NCBI RefSeq assembly: GCF_010093065.1
Contig: NZ_CP048113.1
Coordinates: 6,652,001 to 6,716,000, forward strand
Length of the DNA: 64,000 nt
Origin: Chitinophaga agri
Lineage (GTDB): Bacteria; Bacteroidota; Bacteroidia; Chitinophagales; Chitinophagaceae
Direction: 5' to 3'
Positions 26,735 to 36,074 of the stretch are shown piece by piece. How positions within the stretch are numbered: the stretch's first letter is position 1; each line of letters begins with the position of its first letter. A model generated the notes under the pieces. The model was not told the origin of the DNA, did no database searches, and worked only from the letters and a program-made list of their open reading frames with translations. The position numbers and the translations under genes were made by a program.

Positions 26735-27376
26735 TTATTTTATAGCTTCCAATGCAACTGCGTTTTCAAATCTTGAAGCTTCTTCCACCAACCGGAACAT
26801 ATCATCCGGACAGTCATTGAACCGGCATGTTCTGACCTGCCTGAACCCTGCCTGTTGTAAGATGCTGGTGAGTGAAGGGGTGTCCCACATGTACAAGTGT
26901 TCTCTGTTGCCAAGTGTCGTCTGTATGATGCCTTTGATACCACGTAGTCTTTGTTTTTTACCCAGCATCGTTTTCTCGAGGAACTTTGTATTAGCTTCTC
27001 TATCCTGATTGGACAGGTCCTGTACATATTCTCTGGCAGCGCTTTCCAGGTCCGGTACTACGCAACGGAAGTAACCGCCTGGTTTCAGGATACGGTAGGT
27101 GTTCCGTACAGCCAGTACACAATCTTCATATGCCAGATGTTCCAGTACATGAGAACAGTATACACCATCACAGGTATCTGCGGCTGTACCCGGCAGGTCT
27201 TTCAGAATGTCACCGAGTAGTACATCATCGGGAAAGGTCACATGCATCCTGTTCTTTAGCAGTCCGCCGATCAGTGGCAACTGCTGTATACGCAATGTGG
27301 GCGATGCATCGTAGTTTCTCCAGCCTTTGGGTGCTGAAAACGGACCACAACCATATTGGACATATAACTTACTCAT
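26735..27376 (-). CDS. Class I SAM-dependent methyltransferase (type 11)
   Basis: 213 residues. It starts with YVQYGCGPFSAPKGWRNYD, a shortened motif I of the kind found in predicted SAM-dependent methyltransferases, and has VYCSHVLEHLAYEDCVLAVR and ILKPGGYFRCVVPD, typical of Methyltransf_11. The gene overlaps the end of the upstream FkbM gene by eight bases. It is likely to modify a sugar of the polysaccharide, but a different acceptor cannot be excluded. Confidence 0.88.
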   Translation of the reverse strand: MSKLYVQYGCGPFSAPKGWRNYDASPTLRIQQLPLIGGLLKNRMHVTFPDDVLLGDILKDLPGTAADTCDGVYCSHVLEHLAYEDCVLAVRNTYRILKPGGYFRCVVPDLESAAREYVQDLSNQDREANTKFLEKTMLGKKQRLRGIKGIIQTTLGNREHLYMWDTPSLTSILQQAGFRQVRTCRFNDCPDDMFRLVEEASRFENAVALEAIK

Positions 27377-28064
27377 GACTCATATTTTTAAAGAAGTAGG
27401 TATAATAGGTTTTTGCAAAAATGGCGTACCCTGCCTGCTCCATAAATTGACCCAGCTCACAGTTCTGCATATCTGACAACAGGAAAGGGTTGGATTCTAC
27501 CAGGATATAGGTTGGTCTGTATTTCTCCCAGTTGTTAGAGCGTAATACGTCCATGTCCAGTCCTTCTGCATCGATGGTGAGAAAGTCTATCGGCTTGTTT
27601 GCCGGCAGATAATGATCGAGTATATCTGCCAGTGGCCATGTTTCTATTTTCTTTTCCCGTATTACCTGATATTTGGGGTCCTGTGTATATTCATCGATCT
27701 TATCCTGAGAGAAGGTATTCAGTGCAGGTTCATTGAAAATGTGATACGTGAGGTGTTGCCTGGTAGCCGAAACACCCATTTCCAGATTCACATCCCGTGG
27801 ACGGTATTTATCGAACAGTGCCTTTGAACCAGGCATGGGATCGATATTGATACCTGTCCAGTTCATTTTATAGAACAGGTAAGTGTTGGACACACGGAAC
27901 GGGTGATGTGCGCCCACATCCACGTATACGCCATTGGTCTTGTTATCGAAAATCCTTTTCAGAATAAGATCTTCTCCTTCAGAACTATAAGCCGGCGCCA
28001 GATAACGGATCTGCGGGGCAACTTTTGATGCCAGGGTCGCTATTATTTTTTTTACGCTCGTCAT
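27369..28064 (-). CDS. FkbM-family methyltransferase
   Basis: 231 residues with motif I in GVYVDVGAHHPFRVSNTY, the second acidic strand in WTGINIDPMPGSKALFDK and the FkbM block DFLTIDAEGLDMDVLRSNNW. It overlaps the flippase gene by four bases (ATGA) and the next methyltransferase by eight, so the three are translationally coupled. It differs clearly from the other FkbM proteins nearby, which suggests several distinct methylation sites or acceptor sugars rather than recent duplication. Confidence 0.9.
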   Translation of the reverse strand: MTSVKKIIATLASKVAPQIRYLAPAYSSEGEDLILKRIFDNKTNGVYVDVGAHHPFRVSNTYLFYKMNWTGINIDPMPGSKALFDKYRPRDVNLEMGVSATRQHLTYHIFNEPALNTFSQDKIDEYTQDPKYQVIREKKIETWPLADILDHYLPANKPIDFLTIDAEGLDMDVLRSNNWEKYRPTYILVESNPFLLSDMQNCELGQFMEQAGYAIFAKTYYTYFFKNMSHE

Positions 28065-29410
28065 TTCGTCAGATACTTTTCACGGATTACTGTTAGAAAA
28101 TTGTCAGCAAAGATTTTAAAGGCGTCGAACATATATCTGGCATCTGCAATGGCTTCCGCCGGGTATAGCATCTTTTGTATGATAGAGAAGAGCCTGCCTG
28201 TTTTGTCCAGTGCTACCAGTGTTGAGCAAACGGCCATATAGGACGCTACTGTGGCAATGGCGGCCCCTACGCCTCCCATGGATGGGATCAGCAGTATGTT
28301 GATCACAATGTTGACGATCAGTCCTGCAAAGCTGGCGTATAGATTGATCTTGTAAGCCCCTTCGATCAATTGGTACTGCATCAGGGCTGTACAGAGGAAC
28401 ACGGGTATATTCGCCCAGATGTGAATAGCCAGTATCACACCTGACTTCGGGTATTGTACACCATACAGCAACTGCGTCACTGGTGTGGCAATGAATGCCA
28501 TCATCAGGGCGATCAGGGTACTGGTCCAGAAGGACAGCCGTAACCATCTTTCTATGGCCTGGACATATGCATCCATGTCAGTCTGTTTTTTGCTGATCAG
28601 ACCAGGTAATAGTGCCGTTGCCAGCACCGTAGGTAATGCGTACCATAACTCGGATATCCTTGCGGCAGCGGCGTATTCTCCCAATTGTGCAGATGTGCCG
28701 AATGTATCCAGTAACAGCTGATCTGCTTTGAGATAAAGTAGTATCAGCAAGCCGGTAAACGTCAGAGGCCAGCTATGCAACAGCAGGTATTTGATTTCTG
28801 CAACATTAATAGCCGTCAGCAGCTGTTTGCCGCCCTTACGCAGATAGTTGATCAGTATAATAGAATAGGTCAGCAGCAGCTCAATGACCGTTAGCCAGAG
28901 AAACTGTATGAGTGTGCCATTCAGGTATACGAAAGCAATTTTTATGAAACAGAAGACAACAAACAGGACCATTTTGGGAATGATCACCTGTTGTACTTCA
29001 TTTCTTGCCTGATAGTAATAGTCGAATACGTCGAAGCTCTGCAGTATCACAATCAGTCCCGTGATCAGTGTACAATAGATGTATACCGGAGAATAGCTTT
29101 TTGTTGCATATACGATCGCTGCACAGATCAGGTAGCATACCATTGCTCCGGCCAGACGTATCGCCAGGGTGGAGGCCACGATATTGTTTTCTCTCTCAGG
29201 AGACGACACTATTTCCTTGACAACGACCTTGTCCAGCCCGAATACGGCCAGGCTTCCCACAATAGTCGTCAATGCAAGGGCATAGTTCCATATACCAAAT
29301 GCTTCAGGACCGACCTGGCGTGCTATCATCGCTGTTGTGATCAGGCCAATGAATAGCCTGGCCAGTTTGTCCGCCAGCAACCAGCCGCTATTTGTGAATA
29401 TCTTATGCAA
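28061..29410 (-). CDS. Polysaccharide flippase (Wzx/MOP-type)
   Basis: 449 residues with about 12-14 membrane helices. The N-terminal SGWLLADKLARLFIGLITTA and ARQVGPEAFGIWNYALALTT are typical of polysaccharide biosynthesis flippases, and the C-terminal half has the polysaccharide synthesis C domain. It moves the lipid-linked repeat unit across the inner membrane. It overlaps the kinase gene by eight bases and the following FkbM gene by four. Confidence 0.92.
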   Translation of the reverse strand: MHKIFTNSGWLLADKLARLFIGLITTAMIARQVGPEAFGIWNYALALTTIVGSLAVFGLDKVVVKEIVSSPERENNIVASTLAIRLAGAMVCYLICAAIVYATKSYSPVYIYCTLITGLIVILQSFDVFDYYYQARNEVQQVIIPKMVLFVVFCFIKIAFVYLNGTLIQFLWLTVIELLLTYSIILINYLRKGGKQLLTAINVAEIKYLLLHSWPLTFTGLLILLYLKADQLLLDTFGTSAQLGEYAAAARISELWYALPTVLATALLPGLISKKQTDMDAYVQAIERWLRLSFWTSTLIALMMAFIATPVTQLLYGVQYPKSGVILAIHIWANIPVFLCTALMQYQLIEGAYKINLYASFAGLIVNIVINILLIPSMGGVGAAIATVASYMAVCSTLVALDKTGRLFSIIQKMLYPAEAIADARYMFDAFKIFADNFLTVIREKYLTK

Positions 29411-31775
29411 TGCGTTGTCTCATTTTTTTAGCAAGAGATGACCATACCTTCGTTTTATCCGCATTCTCTGAATAAGAATAATGATCGTAGTAATAATATG
29501 GATAGAAGGAGTCCTGTTCGATACCATTGAAGATGACACCCGATTTACGGAAAAAGCTCTCCCTGATCGTCTCAGCCACTGCTGTCATCTTTGATTTTAA
29601 AGTGAAATTGTAGCGTACCATAAAGAGCGTACAGTCTACATAAGGTGCAAGACTCTTCGCATCCGACACAATACCGATCGGCGCTGTGTCAATCAGGATA
29701 TAATCGTAACGCTGCTTCAGTATTTCCAGTAACTGTCGCATGCGGTTACTCTCAATCAGCTCCACCGGATTCGGAGGGATAGGGCCGGAAGAGATCATAT
29801 CCAGATGATCAGTACCAGGTACTTTTTTGATCACTTCTTCCAGTGTTTTACTTTCCACGAGATAGCTTGTGATCCCTACCTGGTTGTCTAGTCCCAGAGA
29901 CCTGGATAGCTTTGGTTTACGCAGGTCCAGCTCCAGCAGGATGGCCTTCTTGCCGTTCACGGTGAGGGCATTTCCGAGATGTGCTGTCATGAATGTCTTC
30001 CCTTCACCGGAAATGCTGGAAGTGATCATAATGGTGGCTGTACTATGGTGTTCATTCAGCAGAAAGCGCAGATTCGTACGCAGATTGAATATCTGTTCCA
30101 GTAATACCGACCGGTTATGTAGGGAAAGGTTTTTCTGTCCTTCCTCATCCTGGTAGATCTCAGCCATGACCGGTCTGCCGAATGCCTGTTCTATTTCTGC
30201 TTTATCCAGTACCTTATTGTTCAGGAAATATTTGATATAGATGTACACGGTACATAGCACCAGTGCAGCAGCCAGGAAGCTGACAAACACCAGCGTCTTT
30301 TTAGGTGATTCCGGTTTGCCAGGAATAAATGCCGGCGCCAGTACCTTATTATCTGTTACGTTACTGGCATAAGACACCGCAGCTTCCTCTTTCTTTTTTA
30401 ACAGGTGCAGATAAAGGTTTTCTTTCACGCTCTGCTGTCTTTTCAGGTTAATGTATTCCCGCTCATATGCAGGGATATTTGCAATCTTTGCCTGAATCTG
30501 ATTGACCTTCGCCTGCATCTGATTTTGCGCTACGCCGGCATTCCGTTTATAACCAGAAATGTAGTTTTTGATCGTGTTACGTGCATCAGCGATCTGTGCA
30601 TCTGTGTTCTGTAAGATCATACTGCCGGGTTGCAGGGAGAGGGAAAGCCTTTTCTTTTCTCTTAGCAGCTCTTCATACCGGTTGATCATACCCGTCAGTG
30701 CCTGATCGACATTACCAAGAACAGGTGCAAACGGATAGTCAGTACCCGGATCATTGATATAGGACTCTACCTGATCGAATACTGATAACTGCATATTGGC
30801 ATCGTTCAGTTTGAGGTCTGCGTCTTTCACCTGTTCCAGGGCCAGTTTGGAGCTGCCTTCTATGTCAGTGATGCCCCGTTGTACTTTGAACCGTTCTTCC
30901 TGTTTTTCCAGGAAACCCAGTTCATCTTTTAACGAGTCGATACGTACCGTCAGAAAGCGGATAGTCTTGAGTGCCACCCTGTTTTTATCGTCTAGTGTAT
31001 ATTCGTTGTAGGCATCTAATAATGCATTCAGGAAGTTGGCTGTGCGGGCAGCAATGCGGTCTTCATAACTCACCATGACAACTGTTGCATCCCGGTTAAC
31101 CAGCGCCGTGCCGATATCTTCTATTTTTTTGTAAGCGAGTTGTTCTACAGAATCTACCTGTATGCGGTAGGTCTCATTCTCCGCACCAGGTATACCAGGA
31201 TCGTAGGAGATGCTGAAACGGTCTTTACTTACCTGGAACGGATCGCCGGGATGTACAACGAACGCAATGTCCTCATCATTTGGATTGTCCACCCATTTGA
31301 CAGTTAGCAAACCCTTTTCAGACGTAACATCAAACTTATAGTTACCCACTCGTCCGCTGTCACCCAGGAAATTCAGTCTCAGCGGGTTCCGGTCATAGAT
31401 CTCTTCCTTACGTAGTGTCGCTTTGGTGAAATAGCGTACGTTAAACCGGTTTTCCCGGATCACTTTTTCAATAAGAATAGGTGACTTCAGTACTTCCATT
31501 TCATTTTCGATGTTCTTGCCATTGTTGAAAAGAGAAAGAGATTTAAGGAGATCACCTTCTTCGCCATTCTTCTTTTCATCTTTCAGATATAATTTGGCGG
31601 AAGACATATATCTGGGCTTGGCATATTTCAGATAGCTGAGTGCACCGGCGGTGGCGATCAGTATTACAATGAGGTACAACGGCCAGTGGAACAGCAGTTT
31701 CTTGAACAGGTCGCCCAGATCGATCAATGCGCTTTTATTATTATTCTCTTTATTGCGATTCATTTGATGTATCAT
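29403..31775 (-). CDS. Polysaccharide co-polymerase / BY-type tyrosine autokinase (Wzc-like)
   Basis: 790 residues. Two membrane helices (about 30-50 and 500-520) flank a large periplasmic region with a Wzz domain and long coiled coils (about 270-450). The cytoplasmic kinase domain has Walker A SGEGKTFMTAHLGNA, Walker A' ILLELDLRKPKL and Walker B YILIDTAPIG. The C terminus bears a tyrosine cluster (FYPYYYYDHYSYSEN), the autophosphorylation site that controls chain length and export. It overlaps the Wza-like gene by four bases. Confidence 0.95.
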   Translation of the reverse strand: MIHQMNRNKENNNKSALIDLGDLFKKLLFHWPLYLIVILIATAGALSYLKYAKPRYMSSAKLYLKDEKKNGEEGDLLKSLSLFNNGKNIENEMEVLKSPILIEKVIRENRFNVRYFTKATLRKEEIYDRNPLRLNFLGDSGRVGNYKFDVTSEKGLLTVKWVDNPNDEDIAFVVHPGDPFQVSKDRFSISYDPGIPGAENETYRIQVDSVEQLAYKKIEDIGTALVNRDATVVMVSYEDRIAARTANFLNALLDAYNEYTLDDKNRVALKTIRFLTVRIDSLKDELGFLEKQEERFKVQRGITDIEGSSKLALEQVKDADLKLNDANMQLSVFDQVESYINDPGTDYPFAPVLGNVDQALTGMINRYEELLREKKRLSLSLQPGSMILQNTDAQIADARNTIKNYISGYKRNAGVAQNQMQAKVNQIQAKIANIPAYEREYINLKRQQSVKENLYLHLLKKKEEAAVSYASNVTDNKVLAPAFIPGKPESPKKTLVFVSFLAAALVLCTVYIYIKYFLNNKVLDKAEIEQAFGRPVMAEIYQDEEGQKNLSLHNRSVLLEQIFNLRTNLRFLLNEHHSTATIMITSSISGEGKTFMTAHLGNALTVNGKKAILLELDLRKPKLSRSLGLDNQVGITSYLVESKTLEEVIKKVPGTDHLDMISSGPIPPNPVELIESNRMRQLLEILKQRYDYILIDTAPIGIVSDAKSLAPYVDCTLFMVRYNFTLKSKMTAVAETIRESFFRKSGVIFNGIEQDSFYPYYYYDHYSYSENADKTKVWSSLAKKMRQRIA

Positions 31776-32536
31776 TTAACGGAAACGATGACGATGGTGG
31801 TAATAAGCGAAAGAATGCCTATGGCTGCCGGTAAAAGCTGTACCAGTTTCGATGTGCCGAAAAGTTTGTTAGAGCCGGGCTTTACGTAGATGACGTCGTT
31901 GTTGTTGAGATAGTAGTAGGGCGAAGCCAGTGTTTTACCATCATTCAGGTTAAGAGAAACATATTGTTTTTCTCCGTTGATCTCACGTATGACCATAATG
32001 TCGTTGCGGATGGCGGTCGTATTCATATCGCCGGCCATACTCAGCGCATCCAGGATGGACGCTCTTTCTCCCGGTACCCTGTATGAACCCGGACGGGCGA
32101 CATCGCCCAATACCGAGACCCTGAAATTGGTGATACGTGTAGATACATATGGGTTCCTGATCGTTTTGTTCAGTTCCTGTGTGACGATGTCATTGATCTC
32201 TGATGTGGTTTTTTCCCGCACGTAGACTTTTCCTATCAGCGGCAGATTGATAAATCCGGCGCTGTCTACGATATATCCCGGGTCCATACCATTACTTGTT
32301 AATGGAGAAGAACTGACAGCTGTCGGATTCAGGATAAGTGAAATGTCTTTGTCGATCGTGGTAATGGTGATTTGTAAGATGTCTCCTGGTTGTACTTTGA
32401 GAGATTGTAATCTGTTGGCCGCTTCTGTTCCGTTGATTTTTTCAAGGTCATTGAAATAGGTGATTTTTTTGGTGTTGACACAGCCAGCAAGTAAGACCGA
32501 GGCAATAACTAACAGTAAATGGATTCTAGCTATCAT
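31772..32536 (-). CDS. Polysaccharide export outer-membrane lipoprotein (Wza-like)
   Basis: 254 residues with lipobox LLAGC (Cys19). Residues about 45-140 form the polysaccharide export domain (LKVQPGDILQITITTID, GFINLPLIGKVYV) and about 145-225 an SLBB domain (VSVLGDVARPGSYRVPG). A C-terminal hydrophobic helix (about 232-252) is present, as in Bacteroidota homologues. It forms the outer-membrane/periplasmic channel matched to the Wzc-like protein encoded next, with which it shares an ATGA overlap. Confidence 0.94.
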   Translation of the reverse strand: MIARIHLLLVIASVLLAGCVNTKKITYFNDLEKINGTEAANRLQSLKVQPGDILQITITTIDKDISLILNPTAVSSSPLTSNGMDPGYIVDSAGFINLPLIGKVYVREKTTSEINDIVTQELNKTIRNPYVSTRITNFRVSVLGDVARPGSYRVPGERASILDALSMAGDMNTTAIRNDIMVIREINGEKQYVSLNLNDGKTLASPYYYLNNNDVIYVKPGSNKLFGTSKLVQLLPAAIGILSLITTIVIVSVK

Positions 32537-32599
32537 AATCGATTTTGATTAATAAAAACAAAGTTGATGACAGTTGTAAGATGCTATTGGCAATATGTA

Positions 32600-33838
32600 T
32601 TACGTGGTAATCTGATTGTTGATCGTGGTAATGGGAACTGGCGCCGGCTTTTTAAGGAGCCGCTTTCTGAACAGTTCCTGGACGGGGAGCTCGAAGTAAT
32701 AATGAGTAAGTATACTTAGTGGAATCAATACAGCATAGAACGTAAGTAATGTCAGCGTGGAATGAAATACCTCCCGGCTCAGTCCGAGTATATCTGCCAT
32801 GATAAAGAAGGTCACCATCAGCGGGAAATGAAGCAGGTATAATGCGTAACTGGCATTTCCCAGTACAAGGGCCCATTTGATCTTCAGGCTGCCTCTGGTA
32901 GTTTCTGTCAGTGCCAGTGTTAGTATGGTAACAGGAGAGATGATGGTACGGAAGAATGTATTGCGTGACAGGTTGAACAATGCTGTGTGAAAGGTTTCAT
33001 CCTTACCGGCCAGCAGCTTTTTCATAACCAGCATGGAGAACTCCCTGATGTAGGAGAACGCATATTCTGAAATCACCACCACCCACAACAGTACAGCTGT
33101 GATCGTAACGATCGTTGTAACCTGGCGAACGTTCTTCCTGGTTGTCATCCAGGCGTACAGGTAATAAGTAAGTCCGCCGAGGAAAAAGGAATAGATACCC
33201 TGTCCGATCATAGAATAGAAATATTGTATAATAGCCCCTGCTACCACAATACCTATGAGTAGTGCCTTATTGCGATGCAGTTTCTTCCATGCTATCAGGA
33301 AGAACAGCAGGTACAATAACAGCTCCACGGACACTGACCAGGAAGGACCATTAAAGCCGTTTAGTGCAGGTGTCTTTTCAAATCCCCAGCTATGAATGAC
33401 CAGCAGATTAAGTACGAAGTGGTAGGTGTCATTGTTCTGGATGATAAAAGTATGTCCGTTCATACTGAACATGACGTACTGTATCAATACCAGAGAGATC
33501 AGAGTCACAACATGAACAGGATATAATCTCGTTAGTCTGTAACAGATGAAGTTATTAAAAGGTGTTTTCCTGTCTGCGATCTTATCGGAATAAAACCAGA
33601 AAAAAATAAATCCGGATAATAGAAAGAAGAGGTCCACGGCAAAGAATGCGTGGTGATAAAAAATTGATAGGTATGGAAATAATGGAAGGCCCAGTTCCTC
33701 GAGAGGTTTGGTTTGCAGTGTCTGGTCCTTGTAGAAATAGAACTGCCAGTGACACAGGACGACAATGAGCGCAGCAAAGCCTCTAATGGCATCCAGGCTG
33801 AAAAAGTATCTGGGAGACGAGGTATTGTTAGGAATCAT
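32600..33838 (-). CDS. Acyltransferase family 3 membrane protein (OafA/YrhL-like)
   Basis: 412 residues with about ten membrane helices. The N-terminal block FFSLDAIRGFAALIVVLCHW contains the R-G and H residues typical of acyltransferase family 3, and LFFLLSGFIFFWFY follows. Such enzymes move acetyl or other acyl groups from the cytoplasmic donor to sugars of surface polysaccharides. It is the first gene of the minus-strand exopolysaccharide cluster, 63 bases ahead of the Wza-like gene, and probably O-acylates the same polymer. Confidence 0.93.
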   Translation of the reverse strand: MIPNNTSSPRYFFSLDAIRGFAALIVVLCHWQFYFYKDQTLQTKPLEELGLPLFPYLSIFYHHAFFAVDLFFLLSGFIFFWFYSDKIADRKTPFNNFICYRLTRLYPVHVVTLISLVLIQYVMFSMNGHTFIIQNNDTYHFVLNLLVIHSWGFEKTPALNGFNGPSWSVSVELLLYLLFFLIAWKKLHRNKALLIGIVVAGAIIQYFYSMIGQGIYSFFLGGLTYYLYAWMTTRKNVRQVTTIVTITAVLLWVVVISEYAFSYIREFSMLVMKKLLAGKDETFHTALFNLSRNTFFRTIISPVTILTLALTETTRGSLKIKWALVLGNASYALYLLHFPLMVTFFIMADILGLSREVFHSTLTLLTFYAVLIPLSILTHYYFELPVQELFRKRLLKKPAPVPITTINNQITT

Positions 33839-34151
33839 GGAATGGCTATCAGATAGAACAATAAAATACCGTATAGCGGTTGGGGCACCACTATATGCAA
33901 GAGAGAATTTTGCAGATTTTATTGATTACGCATTCGCAGACTGAAGCAAGTTAAGTCAAAAATATCATATGCACAAAATTGCAAAAAAAAGATAAGCAGC
34001 CGGAACGACGCCCTCTCATAGTGACTATGCGCAGAAGAGATGCTAAAGTGAACATGTTAGAAATAGTTGCAAAATGAACAATATTTATATTATTTCTGTA
34101 TTTATCAGTTGACATATTTTCGGAGATCGCTCCATTCACTTAACACATACC
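33839..34151. other. Divergent intergenic region of the exopolysaccharide locus
   Basis: About 310 AT-rich bases between the minus-strand operon and the plus-strand methyltransferase pair. It should carry both promoters; I do not see an unambiguous TTG/TAnnTTTG pair on either strand. Confidence 0.4.
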
Positions 34152-35066
34152 ATGTTTTTAATGAAACGAATGAAGAAATTGGTTAATGTCTTACACCATT
34201 TTTTGTATACGACCAGGAAAGCCCAGCAAACAGATCTCTTATTGTTAGGAACCATGTTAGCCCGCCAGAACAGAGACCTGCCGGTACTTGATAATATCGC
34301 AGCTGCTGAATTCAAAGTGTTTTCCCAAACGGGTGATGATGGTATCATTCAATATCTAATTAATAAAGTACGCATCAATGAAACGTCTTTCGTTGAGTTT
34401 GGTGTTGAGAACTATGTTGAATCCAATACCCGTTTCCTGCTGAAGTATAATAACTGGTCTGGTGTTGTTATAGACGGATCGGAAAAGAGTATACGATATA
34501 TTGAGTCAGATGATATTTACTACCAGCATGAGCTGAAAGCAGTCAGGGCGTTTATCACCAGAGACAATATCAATGAACTGATCGGTTCGCAGGGACTGAA
34601 TGGAGAGATCGGTTTGCTTTCGGTTGATATAGATGGCAACGACTACTGGGTGTGGAAAGCGATCAGTGTAGTTGACCCCGTTATTGTAGTGGCGGAATAT
34701 AATAGTGTGTTTGGTATTGAGCGAGCGATTACTGTACCTTATCAACCCGACTTTGTAAGGGAACATGCCCATTTCAGTCACCTGTATTTTGGCGCCTCTC
34801 TGAAAGCGCTGTGTACGCTGGCGGAAGAGAAAGGTTATGCATTCGTAGGATCCAATTCTATAGGTAATAATGCTTATTTTGTGAAGAAAGAACGTCTGGG
34901 TCCACTGAAAGTGCTGACGCCTGAAGAAGGTTATGTATATTCCCGTTTTCGTGAGAGCCGCGATAAAAAAGGTAACCTCAACTACCTGTCTGGTCATGAA
35001 AGGTACGAATGCATCAAAGGTATGCCTGTATACAATGTGGTAACAGGTATTACAGAACAACTATAA
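34152..35066 (+). CDS. FkbM-like methyltransferase-fold protein
   Basis: 304 residues (a start at the ATG at 34161 is equally possible). It has a Rossmann-type motif TSFVEFGVENYVESNTRFLL followed by WSGVVIDGSEKSIRYIE, and later LLSVDIDGNDYWVWKAISV, which sit where FkbM enzymes have DVGAN, the FEP strand and the KxDxxG block. The glycine-rich loop is altered (EFGVENYVESN rather than DVGANxG), so the family link is distant and S-adenosylmethionine use is not certain. It is followed 26 bases later by a classical FkbM gene. Confidence 0.72.
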   Translation: MFLMKRMKKLVNVLHHFLYTTRKAQQTDLLLLGTMLARQNRDLPVLDNIAAAEFKVFSQTGDDGIIQYLINKVRINETSFVEFGVENYVESNTRFLLKYNNWSGVVIDGSEKSIRYIESDDIYYQHELKAVRAFITRDNINELIGSQGLNGEIGLLSVDIDGNDYWVWKAISVVDPVIVVAEYNSVFGIERAITVPYQPDFVREHAHFSHLYFGASLKALCTLAEEKGYAFVGSNSIGNNAYFVKKERLGPLKVLTPEEGYVYSRFRESRDKKGNLNYLSGHERYECIKGMPVYNVVTGITEQL

Positions 35067-35092
35067 CTTAACTCCACCCAAACAATCAACCA

Positions 35093-35893
35093 ATGAATTT
35101 GTTCACAGACACCCTAAGGAAAGTCTATGTCTTCGTCTTTGCACGTAAAGCATTGTATTCTTTTAACTTGCTGCTATATAAATTAAGTATGCGCGGGCTT
35201 GGTATTATGAATCATGAAAATGATGATATCAGTGGTGAAAATGCTTTTGTAAAATTTATGCTGAATACCGGCAGATTTAACTCAGGCGTCATCCTTGACG
35301 TCGGGGCTAACATAGGTGGCTACTCCGTGATGCTGCGCAATAAAAAAGTATCCTTGCCTATTTATGCATTTGAACCTCATCCGGTAGCTTACAATAAACT
35401 GGAGGAAGCAGCGGGTATGCATCACTTCATTCCTGTGCAGAAAGGAGCAGGGGAAACGGCGCTGACCACCTACATCTACGACTATGTGGAGAACAAAGGG
35501 TCTGAACATGCGAGCATGTATAAAGAAGTGATTGCTGATTTCCGTAAGAGTGAAGTAGAGGAGATTCCTATTGACCTTACGACTATAGATGAGTTTATAG
35601 AAGATAACAGGCTCGCCAGGATAGCGCTCCTGAAAGTAGATACAGAGGGGAATGAGCTGAATGTGCTTAAAGGGGCGAGAAAGGCGATAGCGGATGGAAT
35701 TATTAATGTGGTGCAGATAGAGTTTAATGAGATGAATGTGATATCGAGGACGTTCTTCAAGGATATTATTGATATACTGCCAGGGTATGATTTTTATAGG
35801 TTGTTACCTGACGGGCTGAAGGCGTTGGGCGAGTATAATGTGGCGGCGTTTGAGATTTTTGCGTTTCAGAATATAGTAGCTATAAGACGTTAG
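35093..35893 (+). CDS. FkbM-family methyltransferase
   Basis: 266 residues. Motif I is GVILDVGANIGGYSVMLRNK, then IYAFEPHPVAYNKLEEA and the FkbM block ALLKVDTEGNELNVLKGA, followed by VVQIEFNEMNV. Substrate-binding features cannot be read. It pairs with the preceding methyltransferase-fold gene and lies next to the exopolysaccharide operon but on the other strand. The last third is noticeably richer in unusual codon choices (many ATA and GGG) than the rest, possibly a compositional gradient. Confidence 0.9.
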   Translation: MNLFTDTLRKVYVFVFARKALYSFNLLLYKLSMRGLGIMNHENDDISGENAFVKFMLNTGRFNSGVILDVGANIGGYSVMLRNKKVSLPIYAFEPHPVAYNKLEEAAGMHHFIPVQKGAGETALTTYIYDYVENKGSEHASMYKEVIADFRKSEVEEIPIDLTTIDEFIEDNRLARIALLKVDTEGNELNVLKGARKAIADGIINVVQIEFNEMNVISRTFFKDIIDILPGYDFYRLLPDGLKALGEYNVAAFEIFAFQNIVAIRR

Positions 35894-36074
35894 CTTACAT
35901 CGCATTTTGTCACGGCAAAAATATCCTGGTTTATTAACACTGCTTTAAATTGTTGATAAATATATAGTTAGCTTCTGTGTGAGTCAGTTTGATAAAGTTA
36001 TTTTTACCTGCGCAAAAAAACTGCGCATATAGTCCTGAATATTGCTGTATCATTATAAACTATAACACATGCAT

